A stretch of DNA of 28,569 bases from an uncultured Clostridia bacterium (lineage in GTDB: Bacteria; Bacillota; Clostridia; Christensenellales; Borkfalkiaceae), in NCBI GenBank assembly GCA_947629725.1, contig CANREU010000005.1, positions 1 to 28,569 on the forward strand, in the 5' to 3' direction. Shown piece after piece: positions 22,408 to 28,569 of this stretch. The translations under genes were made by a program, and so were the position numbers. The stretch's first letter is position 1. Every line of letters begins with the position of its first letter. The notes under the pieces are model-generated. The model was not told where the DNA came from and ran no database searches. It saw only the letters and a program-made list of their open reading frames with translations.

Positions 22408-22990
22408 ATGGAAAAAGTTCGCATTGCCGTGCTGTGTTCGGGCGGCGGGACAAATTTACAGGCGATTTTAGACGCACAGGCGGCGGGGAAAATTCCCCAC
22501 GGGGAAGTCGTGCTCGTCATTGCCGACAGCCGCGAGGCGTTCGCCCTCGAACGCGCAAAACGCTGCGGCGTGGAGACCGCCGTATTCGACAAAAAAGAGT
22601 ACCCCCGCGCGGAGCGGGAGCGCGCCACTCTCGCCGCATTGAAGGGGCACCGTATCGGGCTTGTCGTCCTCGCGGGCTTTTTAACGGTGCTCTCGCCCGC
22701 CTTTGTGGGGGAGTATGCGGGGCGCATTGTCAACATTCATCCCGCGCTCCTGCCGAGTTTCGGCGGGGTGGGCATGTACGGGCTGCACGTGCACGAGGCG
22801 GTGCTCGCCCGCGGGTGCCACCGTGCATTTTGTCACGGAGGAGTGCGACGGCGGCCCCATCATCGCGCAGAAGGCGGTGCGGGTGCACCCGCACGACACG
22901 CCCGAGAAACTCCAAAAACGGGTGATGCGCGAGGCGGAGTGGGTCATTTTCCCGAAGGCCATCGAGGAAGTTTGCAAAGGGTTGCAATAG
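22408..22990 (+). pseudogene. purN: Phosphoribosylglycinamide formyltransferase, frameshifted
   Basis: PurN transfers a formyl group from 10-formyl-THF to GAR. The first frame encodes VLCSGGGTNLQAILDA, VVLAGFLTVL and NIHPALLPSF, all PurN hallmarks. At 22813-22817 the frame breaks: after VLARG the protein continues in the +1 frame as ATVHFVTEECDGGPIIAQ and runs to the stop at 22988-22990. About four or five residues usually present between the two segments are also missing, so a deletion of 3n+2 bases (for example 14) explains the break better than a single inserted base. No ribosome binding site precedes the ATG, which lies one base after the TIR gene's stop; translation would rely on coupling. 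A sequencing or assembly error remains possible. Confidence 0.88.
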
Positions 22991-23005
22991 GGGAAGGAAA
23001 CACCC

Positions 23006-23075
23006 CTCATCCCGAGCCCGAAGGGGCGAGCGGATCTTAAAGAAAGATTCACTCGGGCTGCGCCCTCGGAATGAG
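23006..23075. repeat. Back-to-back pair of CTCATCCCGAG/CTCGGAATGAG hairpin units
   Basis: Two inverted, related units face each other. CTCATCCCGAG...GGATCTT runs from 23006 to about 23038, and AAGATTCACTCGGGC...GCCCTCGGAATGAG from about 23044 to 23075. The outer ends match as inverted repeats at 10 of 11 positions. Related single units occur at 11602-11642, 19519-19545 and 25693-25733. Confidence 0.75.
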
Positions 23076-23153
23076 GCGATCAACCGCCCACGGTTCCGTT
23101 ACTTCGTGCGCCGCTTCGCGTCGGGCGGAATGAGGAACTGCGAACACCGCCCG

Positions 23154-23276
23154 CCCCTTGCCTTCTCCTTGAGGAGAAGGTGTCCCCGCAGGGGACGGAT
23201 GAGGTGGTGTACAATTTTCATACACCCCCTCACCGCCGTAAACGGCGGAGCTCCCCCTCAAGGGGGCGCCGAGAAT
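23154..23276. repeat. 123-bp direct repeat, copy 1
   Basis: Composed of successive hairpins: CTTCTCC-TTGA-GGAGAAG, GTCCCC-GC-GGGGAC-like, GGTGTA...TACACC, GCCGT-AA-ACGGC, and CCCCCTCAAGGGGG. It is nearly identical to copy 2 at exactly 370 bases distance. Short frames across it are not credible genes. The purN-purO gap of 713 bases consists almost entirely of such repeats. Confidence 0.88.
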
Positions 23277-23327
23277 GGGGGACGGGAAAGGGCGTGCGTT
23301 CTCTTCTCTTGCCCACCCGCGATAAAC

Positions 23328-23500
23328 GCGTCATCCTGAGCCGACAGGGTATGGATATAAACGCAAAAGCCTATCGTGCGAAGGATCCCGAAGTACGAAG
23401 TCCGCATTACATACTCATCGCCCATATCCTCGGGATTCTTCACCCCCACCGAGTATTCCGAATAACGAAGTAGTGCGCGGGGGTTCAGAATGACGCGCGG
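23328..23500. repeat. MITE-like element with terminal inverted repeats
   Basis: The ends GCGTCATCCTGAGCC and GGTTCAGAATGACGC are inverted repeats matching at 13 of 15 positions. Inside, GAAGGATCCCGAA pairs imperfectly with CTCGGGATTCTTC. No transposase is encoded. It lies between the two copies of the 123-bp direct repeat. Confidence 0.55.
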
Positions 23501-23523
23501 GGGCGGGCACGGAAAACGTTTTC

Positions 23524-23646
23524 CCCCTTGTCTTCTCCTCAAGGAGAAGGTGTCCCCGCAGGGGACGGATGAGGTGGTGTACAATTTTCATACACCCCCT
23601 CACCGCCGTAAAGAGCGGAGCTCCCCCTCAAGGGGGCGCCGAGAAT
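23524..23646. repeat. 123-bp direct repeat, copy 2
   Basis: Near-identical to copy 1. Its first hairpin has the loop TCAA instead of TTGA, making that hairpin the exact reverse complement of the one in copy 1. The GCCGT-AA-ACGGC stem is damaged here. A partial related unit (GGCGGAGCTCCC...GGGGGCGCCGAG) lies at 25870-25900. Confidence 0.88.
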
Positions 23647-23703
23647 ATGGCCGCATAAAAGGGCAGCGTTCCAAAACACAAAAACCGAAAAAGGAGAAAG
23701 CAT

Positions 23704-24423
23704 ATGAGAAAGAAAGGGTTAAGCCAAGCGGTAGGCGCGAGCAGCTATCCCGGGCGCGGGATCGTCGTCGGGAAGACGTCCGACGGCAAGAAGGCGTTTT
23801 TCGCTTACTTCATCATGGGCAGGAGCGCAAACTCCCGCAACCGCGTGTTCGCCGAGTACGGCGACGAGGTGAGAACGGAGCCCTTCGATGAGAGCAAGGT
23901 GGAGGATCCTTCCCTCATCATCTATTCCCCCGTGAAGGCCGTTGGGAAGGACATCATCGTCACCAATGGCGACCAGACGGACACCATCGAACAGTACATA
24001 AAAGAGGGCGTCTGTTTCCGCCGCGGCCTGCAGGAGCGCACCTTCGAGCCCGATTCGCCCAACTTCACCCCCCGTATCAGTGCCGTTTTGCACCTCGGGA
24101 AGAGGGCCTCGGACTATTCCTACGAGCTCTCCGTCTTGAAGTGCACCGACGGCAAGGGCAAAAAGTGCGGCCGCTACTTCTATCTCTATGAGCCCGAGAG
24201 CGGCACGGGGCACTATCTTCACACCTATAAAAAGGACGGCGCGCCCCTTCCCTCCTTCGAGGGGGAGCCCGAGCGGGTGAAGCTCGGCAGCAGCCTCCGC
24301 GCGATGGCGAAGGAGCTCTGGGAAGGGCTCGACGAAGACAACAAAATTGCCCTTGTCTGCCGCACCGTGGACCTCAAAACGGGGGAGACGGAGAGCATTT
24401 TATACAACAAATACAGGAAGTGA
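23704..24423 (+). CDS. purO: IMP cyclohydrolase, PurO-like family
   Basis: Closes FAICAR to IMP, the last step of the pathway, as a stand-alone enzyme in place of the N-terminal domain of the usual bifunctional PurH. It is 239 residues. YPGRGIVVG near 15-23 and GRSANSRNR at 39-47 are characteristic of the PurO-type IMP cyclohydrolase family known from archaea and from some Clostridia. The rest, including RISAVLHLG and YLYEPESGTGHYLHTY, fits the same family as far as I can recognise it. AAGGAG lies upstream of the ATG. The AICAR transformylase gene follows nine bases after the stop, so the two cover the last two steps as a coupled pair. The symbol purO is by analogy with the archaeal gene. Confidence 0.88.
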   Translation: MRKKGLSQAVGASSYPGRGIVVGKTSDGKKAFFAYFIMGRSANSRNRVFAEYGDEVRTEPFDESKVEDPSLIIYSPVKAVGKDIIVTNGDQTDTIEQYIKEGVCFRRGLQERTFEPDSPNFTPRISAVLHLGKRASDYSYELSVLKCTDGKGKKCGRYFYLYEPESGTGHYLHTYKKDGAPLPSFEGEPERVKLGSSLRAMAKELWEGLDEDNKIALVCRTVDLKTGETESILYNKYRK

Positions 24424-24432
24424 GGGAGCGGT

Positions 24433-25617
24433 ATGAACGAATTTTCCTTAAAGTACGGCTGCAATCCCAACCAAAAGCCCGCCCGTATCTACATGGCGGA
24501 CGGGAGCGATTTGCCCGTTGAAATTCTGAACGGCAGGCCGGGGTACATCAACTTCCTCGACGCCTTCAACTCATGGCAGCTCGTGAAGGAGATCAGGGAA
24601 AACACGGGGTGCGTCGCCGCGACGAGCTTCAAGCACGTCTCGCCGACTTCCGCCGCGATCGGCAAAAAACTCACCCCATCCCTCAAAAAAGCGTGTTTTG
24701 TCGACGACATCGAGGGGCTGGACGACAGCCCGCTCGCCTGTGCCTACGCGCGGGCAAGGGGGACCGACCGCATGTCCTCCTTCGGCGACTGGATCGCCCT
24801 CTCCGACGAGTGCGACGAGACGACGGCGAAGATCGTCTCCCGCGAGGTCTCGGACGGGATCATCGCGCCCGGCTATTCCCCCGCGGCGCTCGAAATTTTG
24901 AAGGGAAAGCGCAAGGGGGGGTATAACATCGTAAAGATCGACAAGGACTACGTCCCCGCCGAGATCGAGCGCAAGCAGGTGTTCGGCATCACCTTCGAGC
25001 AGGGGCGGAACAACTTCAAGATCGATAGGGGGCTCCTTGAAAACATTGTCACCAAGAATAAAGAGCTCCCCGCGGACAAGGCGACCGACCTTGTCATCTC
25101 CCTCATTACATTGAAATACACGCAGTCCAACTCGGTGTGCTTTGCGGCGGACGGGCAGGCGATCGGCGTGGGCGCGGGGCAGCAGTCCCGTATCCACTGC
25201 ACGCGGCTCGCGGCGCAGAAGGCGGACCTGTGGCACTTGCGCCAACACGAGAAGGTGCTCTCTTTGCGGTTTGCCGACGGCGTGGGACGGCCCGAGAAGA
25301 ACAACATCATCGACCTGTATCTCTCCGACGACTATGAGGAGGTCTTGGGCGACGGCGTGTGGCGGAACAACTTCAAGGTGCGCCCCGAGCCCTTCACCCG
25401 CGAAGAGAAGGCGGAATACCTTGCGGGCATTACGGGCGTTTCGCTCGGCAGCGACGCCTTCTTCCCCTTCTCGGACAACATCGAAAGGGCATATAGGAGC
25501 GGCGTTTCCTACGTCGCCGAGCCGGGCGGCAGCGTGCGCGACGACCTCGTCATCGAAGCCGCCGACGCGCACAACATGGTGATGGCATTCACGGGGATGC
25601 GGCTGTTCCACCACTGA
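24433..25617 (+). CDS. purH: AICAR transformylase, stand-alone (PurH transformylase domain only)
   Basis: Transfers a formyl group from 10-formyl-THF to AICAR, giving FAICAR. It is 394 residues and begins directly in the transformylase part (LKYGCNPNQKPARIY), without the roughly 200-residue IMP cyclohydrolase domain that starts a bifunctional PurH. The catalytic Lys-His pair is K67/H68 in SFKHVSPTSAAIG. Other family segments are QSNSVCFAADGQAIGVGAGQQSR, quoted here only in part (SVCFA and GAGQQSR), and VAEPGGSVRD near the C-terminus. GGGAG lies seven bases before the ATG. Pairing with the adjacent IMP cyclohydrolase gene explains the missing domain. It is followed by a 347-base repeat-rich gap before purD. 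Confidence 0.93.
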   Translation: MNEFSLKYGCNPNQKPARIYMADGSDLPVEILNGRPGYINFLDAFNSWQLVKEIRENTGCVAATSFKHVSPTSAAIGKKLTPSLKKACFVDDIEGLDDSPLACAYARARGTDRMSSFGDWIALSDECDETTAKIVSREVSDGIIAPGYSPAALEILKGKRKGGYNIVKIDKDYVPAEIERKQVFGITFEQGRNNFKIDRGLLENIVTKNKELPADKATDLVISLITLKYTQSNSVCFAADGQAIGVGAGQQSRIHCTRLAAQKADLWHLRQHEKVLSLRFADGVGRPEKNNIIDLYLSDDYEEVLGDGVWRNNFKVRPEPFTREEKAEYLAGITGVSLGSDAFFPFSDNIERAYRSGVSYVAEPGGSVRDDLVIEAADAHNMVMAFTGMRLFHH

Positions 25618-25964
25618 AAATTTCGTGAAAAATCTTGCTGCGCAATCTTTTCCGCGAAAGGCGCTCTTGCGGGAAACGGAGTTGCTTTTTCCTCATTCCG
25701 AGGGCGCGGAGCGCCCGAGTGAATCTTAAAATCAAGATACGCTCGCTATGCTACTTCGCGCTATGCGCTCGTGCGCCGCTACGCGTCGGGCGGTGTGAGG
25801 AGGAGGGTCTCGCCGCGGAGGAAGCCTTCCCCTCCTCGGGGGGCGCCAAGAAAGGAGTGCGTCGAACGCGGCGGAGCTCCCCTCTCAAGGGGGCGCCGAG
25901 GGCGGGAATGTGCCTCAATGGAGGCGTAACAAAAAAAGAGATCCACTTTTTTAGGAGATAGCAC
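25618..25964. repeat. Repeat-containing gap between purH and purD
   Basis: No gene is supported. A TCATTCCGAGGGC...GCCCGAGTGAATCTT hairpin unit lies at 25693-25733, the inverse of the unit near 23044-23074. A partial GGCGGAGCTCCC...GGGGGCGCCGAG unit is at 25870-25900. Closer to purD there is a GCCTC-AATG-GAGGC hairpin and an A7...T6 pairing just before the AGGAG ribosome binding site. Confidence 0.65.
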
Positions 25965-27236
25965 ATGAAGATTTTGGTGATCGGCGGGGGCGGCAGGGAG
26001 CACGCCGTCGTCAAGGCCCTGAAAAAGAGCAAAAAATGCGGGCACATCTGGTGCCTGCCCGGGAACGGCGGCATTGCGGCGGACGCCGAGTGCGTGCCCG
26101 TAAAAGCGACCGACCTCGAAGGCATTGCGGCGTTTGCCAAAGAAAAGAGGCCAGATTTTGCCGTCGTCACCCCCGACGACCCCCTCTGCATGGGTCTTGT
26201 CGACAGGCTCGAAGAGCTCGGCGTGCCCTGTTTCGGCCCGCGCGCGAACGCCGCGATCATCGAGGGCAGCAAGGTCTTTTCCAAAGAACTCATGAAAAAA
26301 TACGGCATCCCCACCGCGGAGAGCCGCGTGTTTACGGAGGCCTCCGAGGCGCTCGCCTATCTCAAAACGCATTCTTATCCCGCCGTCGTCAAGGCGGACG
26401 GCCTCGCCCTCGGCAAGGGCGCGCTCATCGTCGATTCCTACGAAGAGGCGGAGAAGGCCGTGCGCGGCATGATGGTCGAAAAAGTGTTCGGCGAGAGCGG
26501 GAGCCGCGTCCTCGTCGAGGAGTTTTTAACGGGGCCCGAGGTCTCCGTCCTCTCCTTTACAGACGGCGAGACGGTCGTCCCGATGGTCTCCTCAATGGAC
26601 CACAAGCGGGCGAAGACGGGGGACGAGGGACTCAACACGGGCGGCATGGGGACGGTCGCGCCCAACCCGTATTATACGGAGGAGATCGCGGCGCGGTGCA
26701 TGCGGGAAATTTTCCTGCCCACCGTAAACGCGATGAAAGAAGAGGGGCGCCCCTTCCGCGGCTGCCTCTACTTCGGGCTTATGCTCACGAAAGACGGACC
26801 CAAAGTCATCGAATACAACTGCCGCTTCGGCGACCCCGAGACGCAGGTCGTTTTGCCCCTTCTCGAGAGCGATCTTCTGGAGATCATGCAGGCGTGCCGC
26901 AACGGGACCCTTGCAAAGACGGAGGTGAAATTCTCCGCGGGGGCGGCGTGCTGCGTGGTGCTTGCCTCCGACGGGTACCCCCAAAAATACGACACGGGGT
27001 ACGAAATCACGCTGCCGGAAACGGGAGAGGGGGAGGATATTTTCGTCGCGGGGGCAAAACTCGAAAACGGGAAACTTCTCACCGCGGGCGGGAGAGTTTT
27101 GGGGGCGACGGCGACGGCGCCCACTCTCAAAGAGGCCGTGGAGCGCGCCTACGCGCTCGCGGAGAAGATCGGATTTGAAAACGCATACAAGCGCGCGGAC
27201 ATCGGCGCGAGAGCTTTGAAGGCTTTGGAGGGCTGA
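25965..27236 (+). CDS. purD: Phosphoribosylamine-glycine ligase (GAR synthetase)
   Basis: ATP-grasp ligase joining phosphoribosylamine and glycine to form GAR, the step after PurF. It is 423 residues, the normal length. MKILVIGGGGREHAVV opens the N-terminal domain; PAVVKADGLALGKGA belongs to the ATP-grasp nucleotide site; SVLSFTDGETVVPM follows; and RFGDPETQVVLPLLESD is the GAR synthetase signature. AGGAG lies about ten bases before the ATG. The stop codon TGA is immediately followed by the purL ATG, so the two are likely translationally coupled. Confidence 0.97.
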   Translation: MKILVIGGGGREHAVVKALKKSKKCGHIWCLPGNGGIAADAECVPVKATDLEGIAAFAKEKRPDFAVVTPDDPLCMGLVDRLEELGVPCFGPRANAAIIEGSKVFSKELMKKYGIPTAESRVFTEASEALAYLKTHSYPAVVKADGLALGKGALIVDSYEEAEKAVRGMMVEKVFGESGSRVLVEEFLTGPEVSVLSFTDGETVVPMVSSMDHKRAKTGDEGLNTGGMGTVAPNPYYTEEIAARCMREIFLPTVNAMKEEGRPFRGCLYFGLMLTKDGPKVIEYNCRFGDPETQVVLPLLESDLLEIMQACRNGTLAKTEVKFSAGAACCVVLASDGYPQKYDTGYEITLPETGEGEDIFVAGAKLENGKLLTAGGRVLGATATAPTLKEAVERAYALAEKIGFENAYKRADIGARALKALEG

Positions 27237-28569
27237 ATGGTTTACAGGATCTACGTCGAGAAAAAGCAGGGGTTCGATCTGGAAGCGAGAACGCTCCTTT
27301 CCGACATCCGCGACCTCCTCGAGATCGCGGGCGCGGAGCGGGTGCGCGTCATCAACCGCTACGACGCGGAGGGCATCGAAAAGCCCCTCTTCGACGAGTG
27401 CGTGAAGAAGGTCTTTTCGGAGCCGCAGATGGACGTAGCGACGGAGAACGTCGACCTTTCGGGGGCGCGCGCCTTCGCCGTGGAATACCTCCCCGGGCAG
27501 TTCGACCAGCGGGCGGACAGCGCGGCGCAGTGCATCCAGCTCCTCTCGCAGGGCGAGCGGCCCCTCGTGCGCACCGCAAAGATCTATGCGGTGTACGGCA
27601 CCGTATCCGAAGAGGAGCTCGAGGCCGTAAAAAAATACGTCATCAACCCCGTGGAGAGCCGCGAGGCGGGATTTGAAAAGCCCGAAACCCTCAAAATTTC
27701 CCACCCCATCCCCACAAAAGTGGAGATACTGCACGGATTTTTGAAGCTCGATAAGAAGGGGCTTTCCGACTTCGTGAAGCAATACGCCCTCGCGATGGAC
27801 GAGGACGACGTGAAGTTCTGCCAAGACTATTTCAAGACGGAGGGGCGGGATCCCACCCTCACCGAGATCAGGATGATCGATACCTATTGGTCGGACCACT
27901 GCCGCCACACCACCTTCCTCACGACGATCGACGGGGTGACCTTCGGGGACGAGCTCCTGCAGAGGGCGTATGAAGAGTACCTCGGGGCGCGCAGAGAGAT
28001 CGGGCGCACCAAGCCCGTCACCCTCATGGACATCGGCACGATCGCCTGCAAGCTCCTCAAAAAGCGGGGGTTGCTTCAAAATCTCGACGAGAGCGAGGAG
28101 ATCAACGCCTGCACGGTGAAGATCAAGGTGACGGTGGACGGCAGAGAGGAGGACTGGCTCCTTCTCTTCAAGAACGAAACGCACAACCATCCCACCGAAA
28201 TAGAGCCCTTCGGCGGGGCGGCGACCTGCATCGGCGGGGCGATCCGCGATCCCCTTTCGGGACGGAGCTATGTTTACGCCGCCATGCGCGTCACGGGCGC
28301 GGCAGATCCCCTCGTCCCCGTAAAGGAGACGATGCGGGGCAAGCTCCCGCAGCGCAAGATCGTGACGACCGCCGCGGCGGGGTACTCCTCCTACGGCAAC
28401 CAGATCGGGCTCGCGACGGGGCAGGTGGACGAAATGTATCACCCCGGTTACGCCGCGAAGCGATTGGAGATCGGCGCCGTCATTGCGGCGGCCCCCGCGG
28501 AGAACGTGCGCCGCGAAGTCCCCGCGCCGGGGGATAAGGTCATCCTGCTCGGCGGGCGGACGGGGCGGG
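27237..28569 (+). CDS. purL: Phosphoribosylformylglycinamidine synthase, single-chain type (3' end outside window)
   Basis: Makes FGAM from FGAR, ATP and glutamine, the step before PurM. The frame starts at the ATG directly abutting the purD stop and stays open for 444 codons to the window end. An N-terminal PurS-like domain comes first (YRIYVEKKQGFDLEA, about 3-90), then a linker domain. The FGAM synthase core follows, with YWSDHCRHTTF near 221-231 and NETHNHPTEIEPFGGAATC further on, which are its ATP/FGAR-binding hallmarks. Having the PurS-like region fused at the N-terminus indicates the long form with a C-terminal glutaminase domain, expected beyond the window. No separate purS or purQ is seen. 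GGAGGG before the ATG is a plausible ribosome binding site. Confidence 0.95.
   Translation, partial: MVYRIYVEKKQGFDLEARTLLSDIRDLLEIAGAERVRVINRYDAEGIEKPLFDECVKKVFSEPQMDVATENVDLSGARAFAVEYLPGQFDQRADSAAQCIQLLSQGERPLVRTAKIYAVYGTVSEEELEAVKKYVINPVESREAGFEKPETLKISHPIPTKVEILHGFLKLDKKGLSDFVKQYALAMDEDDVKFCQDYFKTEGRDPTLTEIRMIDTYWSDHCRHTTFLTTIDGVTFGDELLQRAYEEYLGARREIGRTKPVTLMDIGTIACKLLKKRGLLQNLDESEEINACTVKIKVTVDGREEDWLLLFKNETHNHPTEIEPFGGAATCIGGAIRDPLSGRSYVYAAMRVTGAADPLVPVKETMRGKLPQRKIVTTAAAGYSSYGNQIGLATGQVDEMYHPGYAAKRLEIGAVIAAAPAENVRREVPAPGDKVILLGGRTGR

Noticed and set aside
22800..22830. Programmed frameshift in purN
   Set aside because: There is no slippery heptamer or obvious stimulator at the junction, and residues are missing as well, which points to a deletion or sequencing error.
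23056..23700. Short open frames in the purN-purO gap as small genes
   Set aside because: They are translations of hairpin repeats, differ between the two repeat copies, and lack ribosome binding sites.
26592..28442. Long open frame (616 codons) on the minus strand opposite purD and purL
   Set aside because: It is the antisense of two well-recognised genes in GC-rich DNA, with Arg/His/Leu-rich content and no family motif.

Overview
This looks like chromosomal DNA of an uncultivated, GC-rich Clostridia-type Firmicute, possibly a gut lineage related to Christensenellales. That placement is an inference. It rests on a pyrK/pyrDB pair encoding an NAD-linked dihydroorotate dehydrogenase, a PurF with a propeptide and 4Fe-4S ligands, separate IMP cyclohydrolase and AICAR transformylase genes, AGGAGG-type ribosome binding sites, sigma-A promoters, and many GC-rich hairpin repeats between genes. 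No transposase, rRNA, tRNA or CRISPR array was seen.

Layout. Positions 1-4972 hold a tightly overlapping pyrimidine operon, pyrB (5' end outside the window), pyrC, pyrF, pyrK, pyrD and pyrE, ending at an intrinsic terminator. Positions 5408-14064 hold unrelated membrane and housekeeping genes: an ArsB/NhaD-type transporter (minus), a P-type Ca2+-ATPase convergent and overlapping with a polysaccharide deacetylase (minus), galM, a small membrane protein (minus) behind a perfect consensus promoter, a ZIP metal transporter and a short-chain dehydrogenase. Positions 14509-16111 hold a divergent pair, an XRE regulator and an AT-richer membrane protein with an interrupted zinc ribbon. Positions 16173-28569 hold a long purine locus: purE, purC, purF, purM, a TIR/leucine-rich-repeat gene, a frameshifted purN, a purO-type IMP cyclohydrolase, a stand-alone AICAR transformylase (purH), purD and the start of a single-chain purL.

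How the genes work together. The pyr cluster covers carbamoyl-aspartate to UMP. The pur cluster covers most steps from PRPP to IMP, but purK and purB are not in the window and purN appears broken. The purine locus seems to start from one promoter buried in the preceding gene's terminator, followed by a leader that can form either a terminator-like or a competing antiterminator-like structure. Hairpin repeats fill the gaps purC/purF, purF/purM, purN/purO and purH/purD.

Most unusual items: the zinc ribbon-TPR-TIR-coiled coil-LRR protein embedded between purM and purN; the damaged, RBS-less purN right behind it; the possible purE attenuator; and the repeat families, including a 123-bp direct repeat whose two copies carry a hairpin in opposite orientations.
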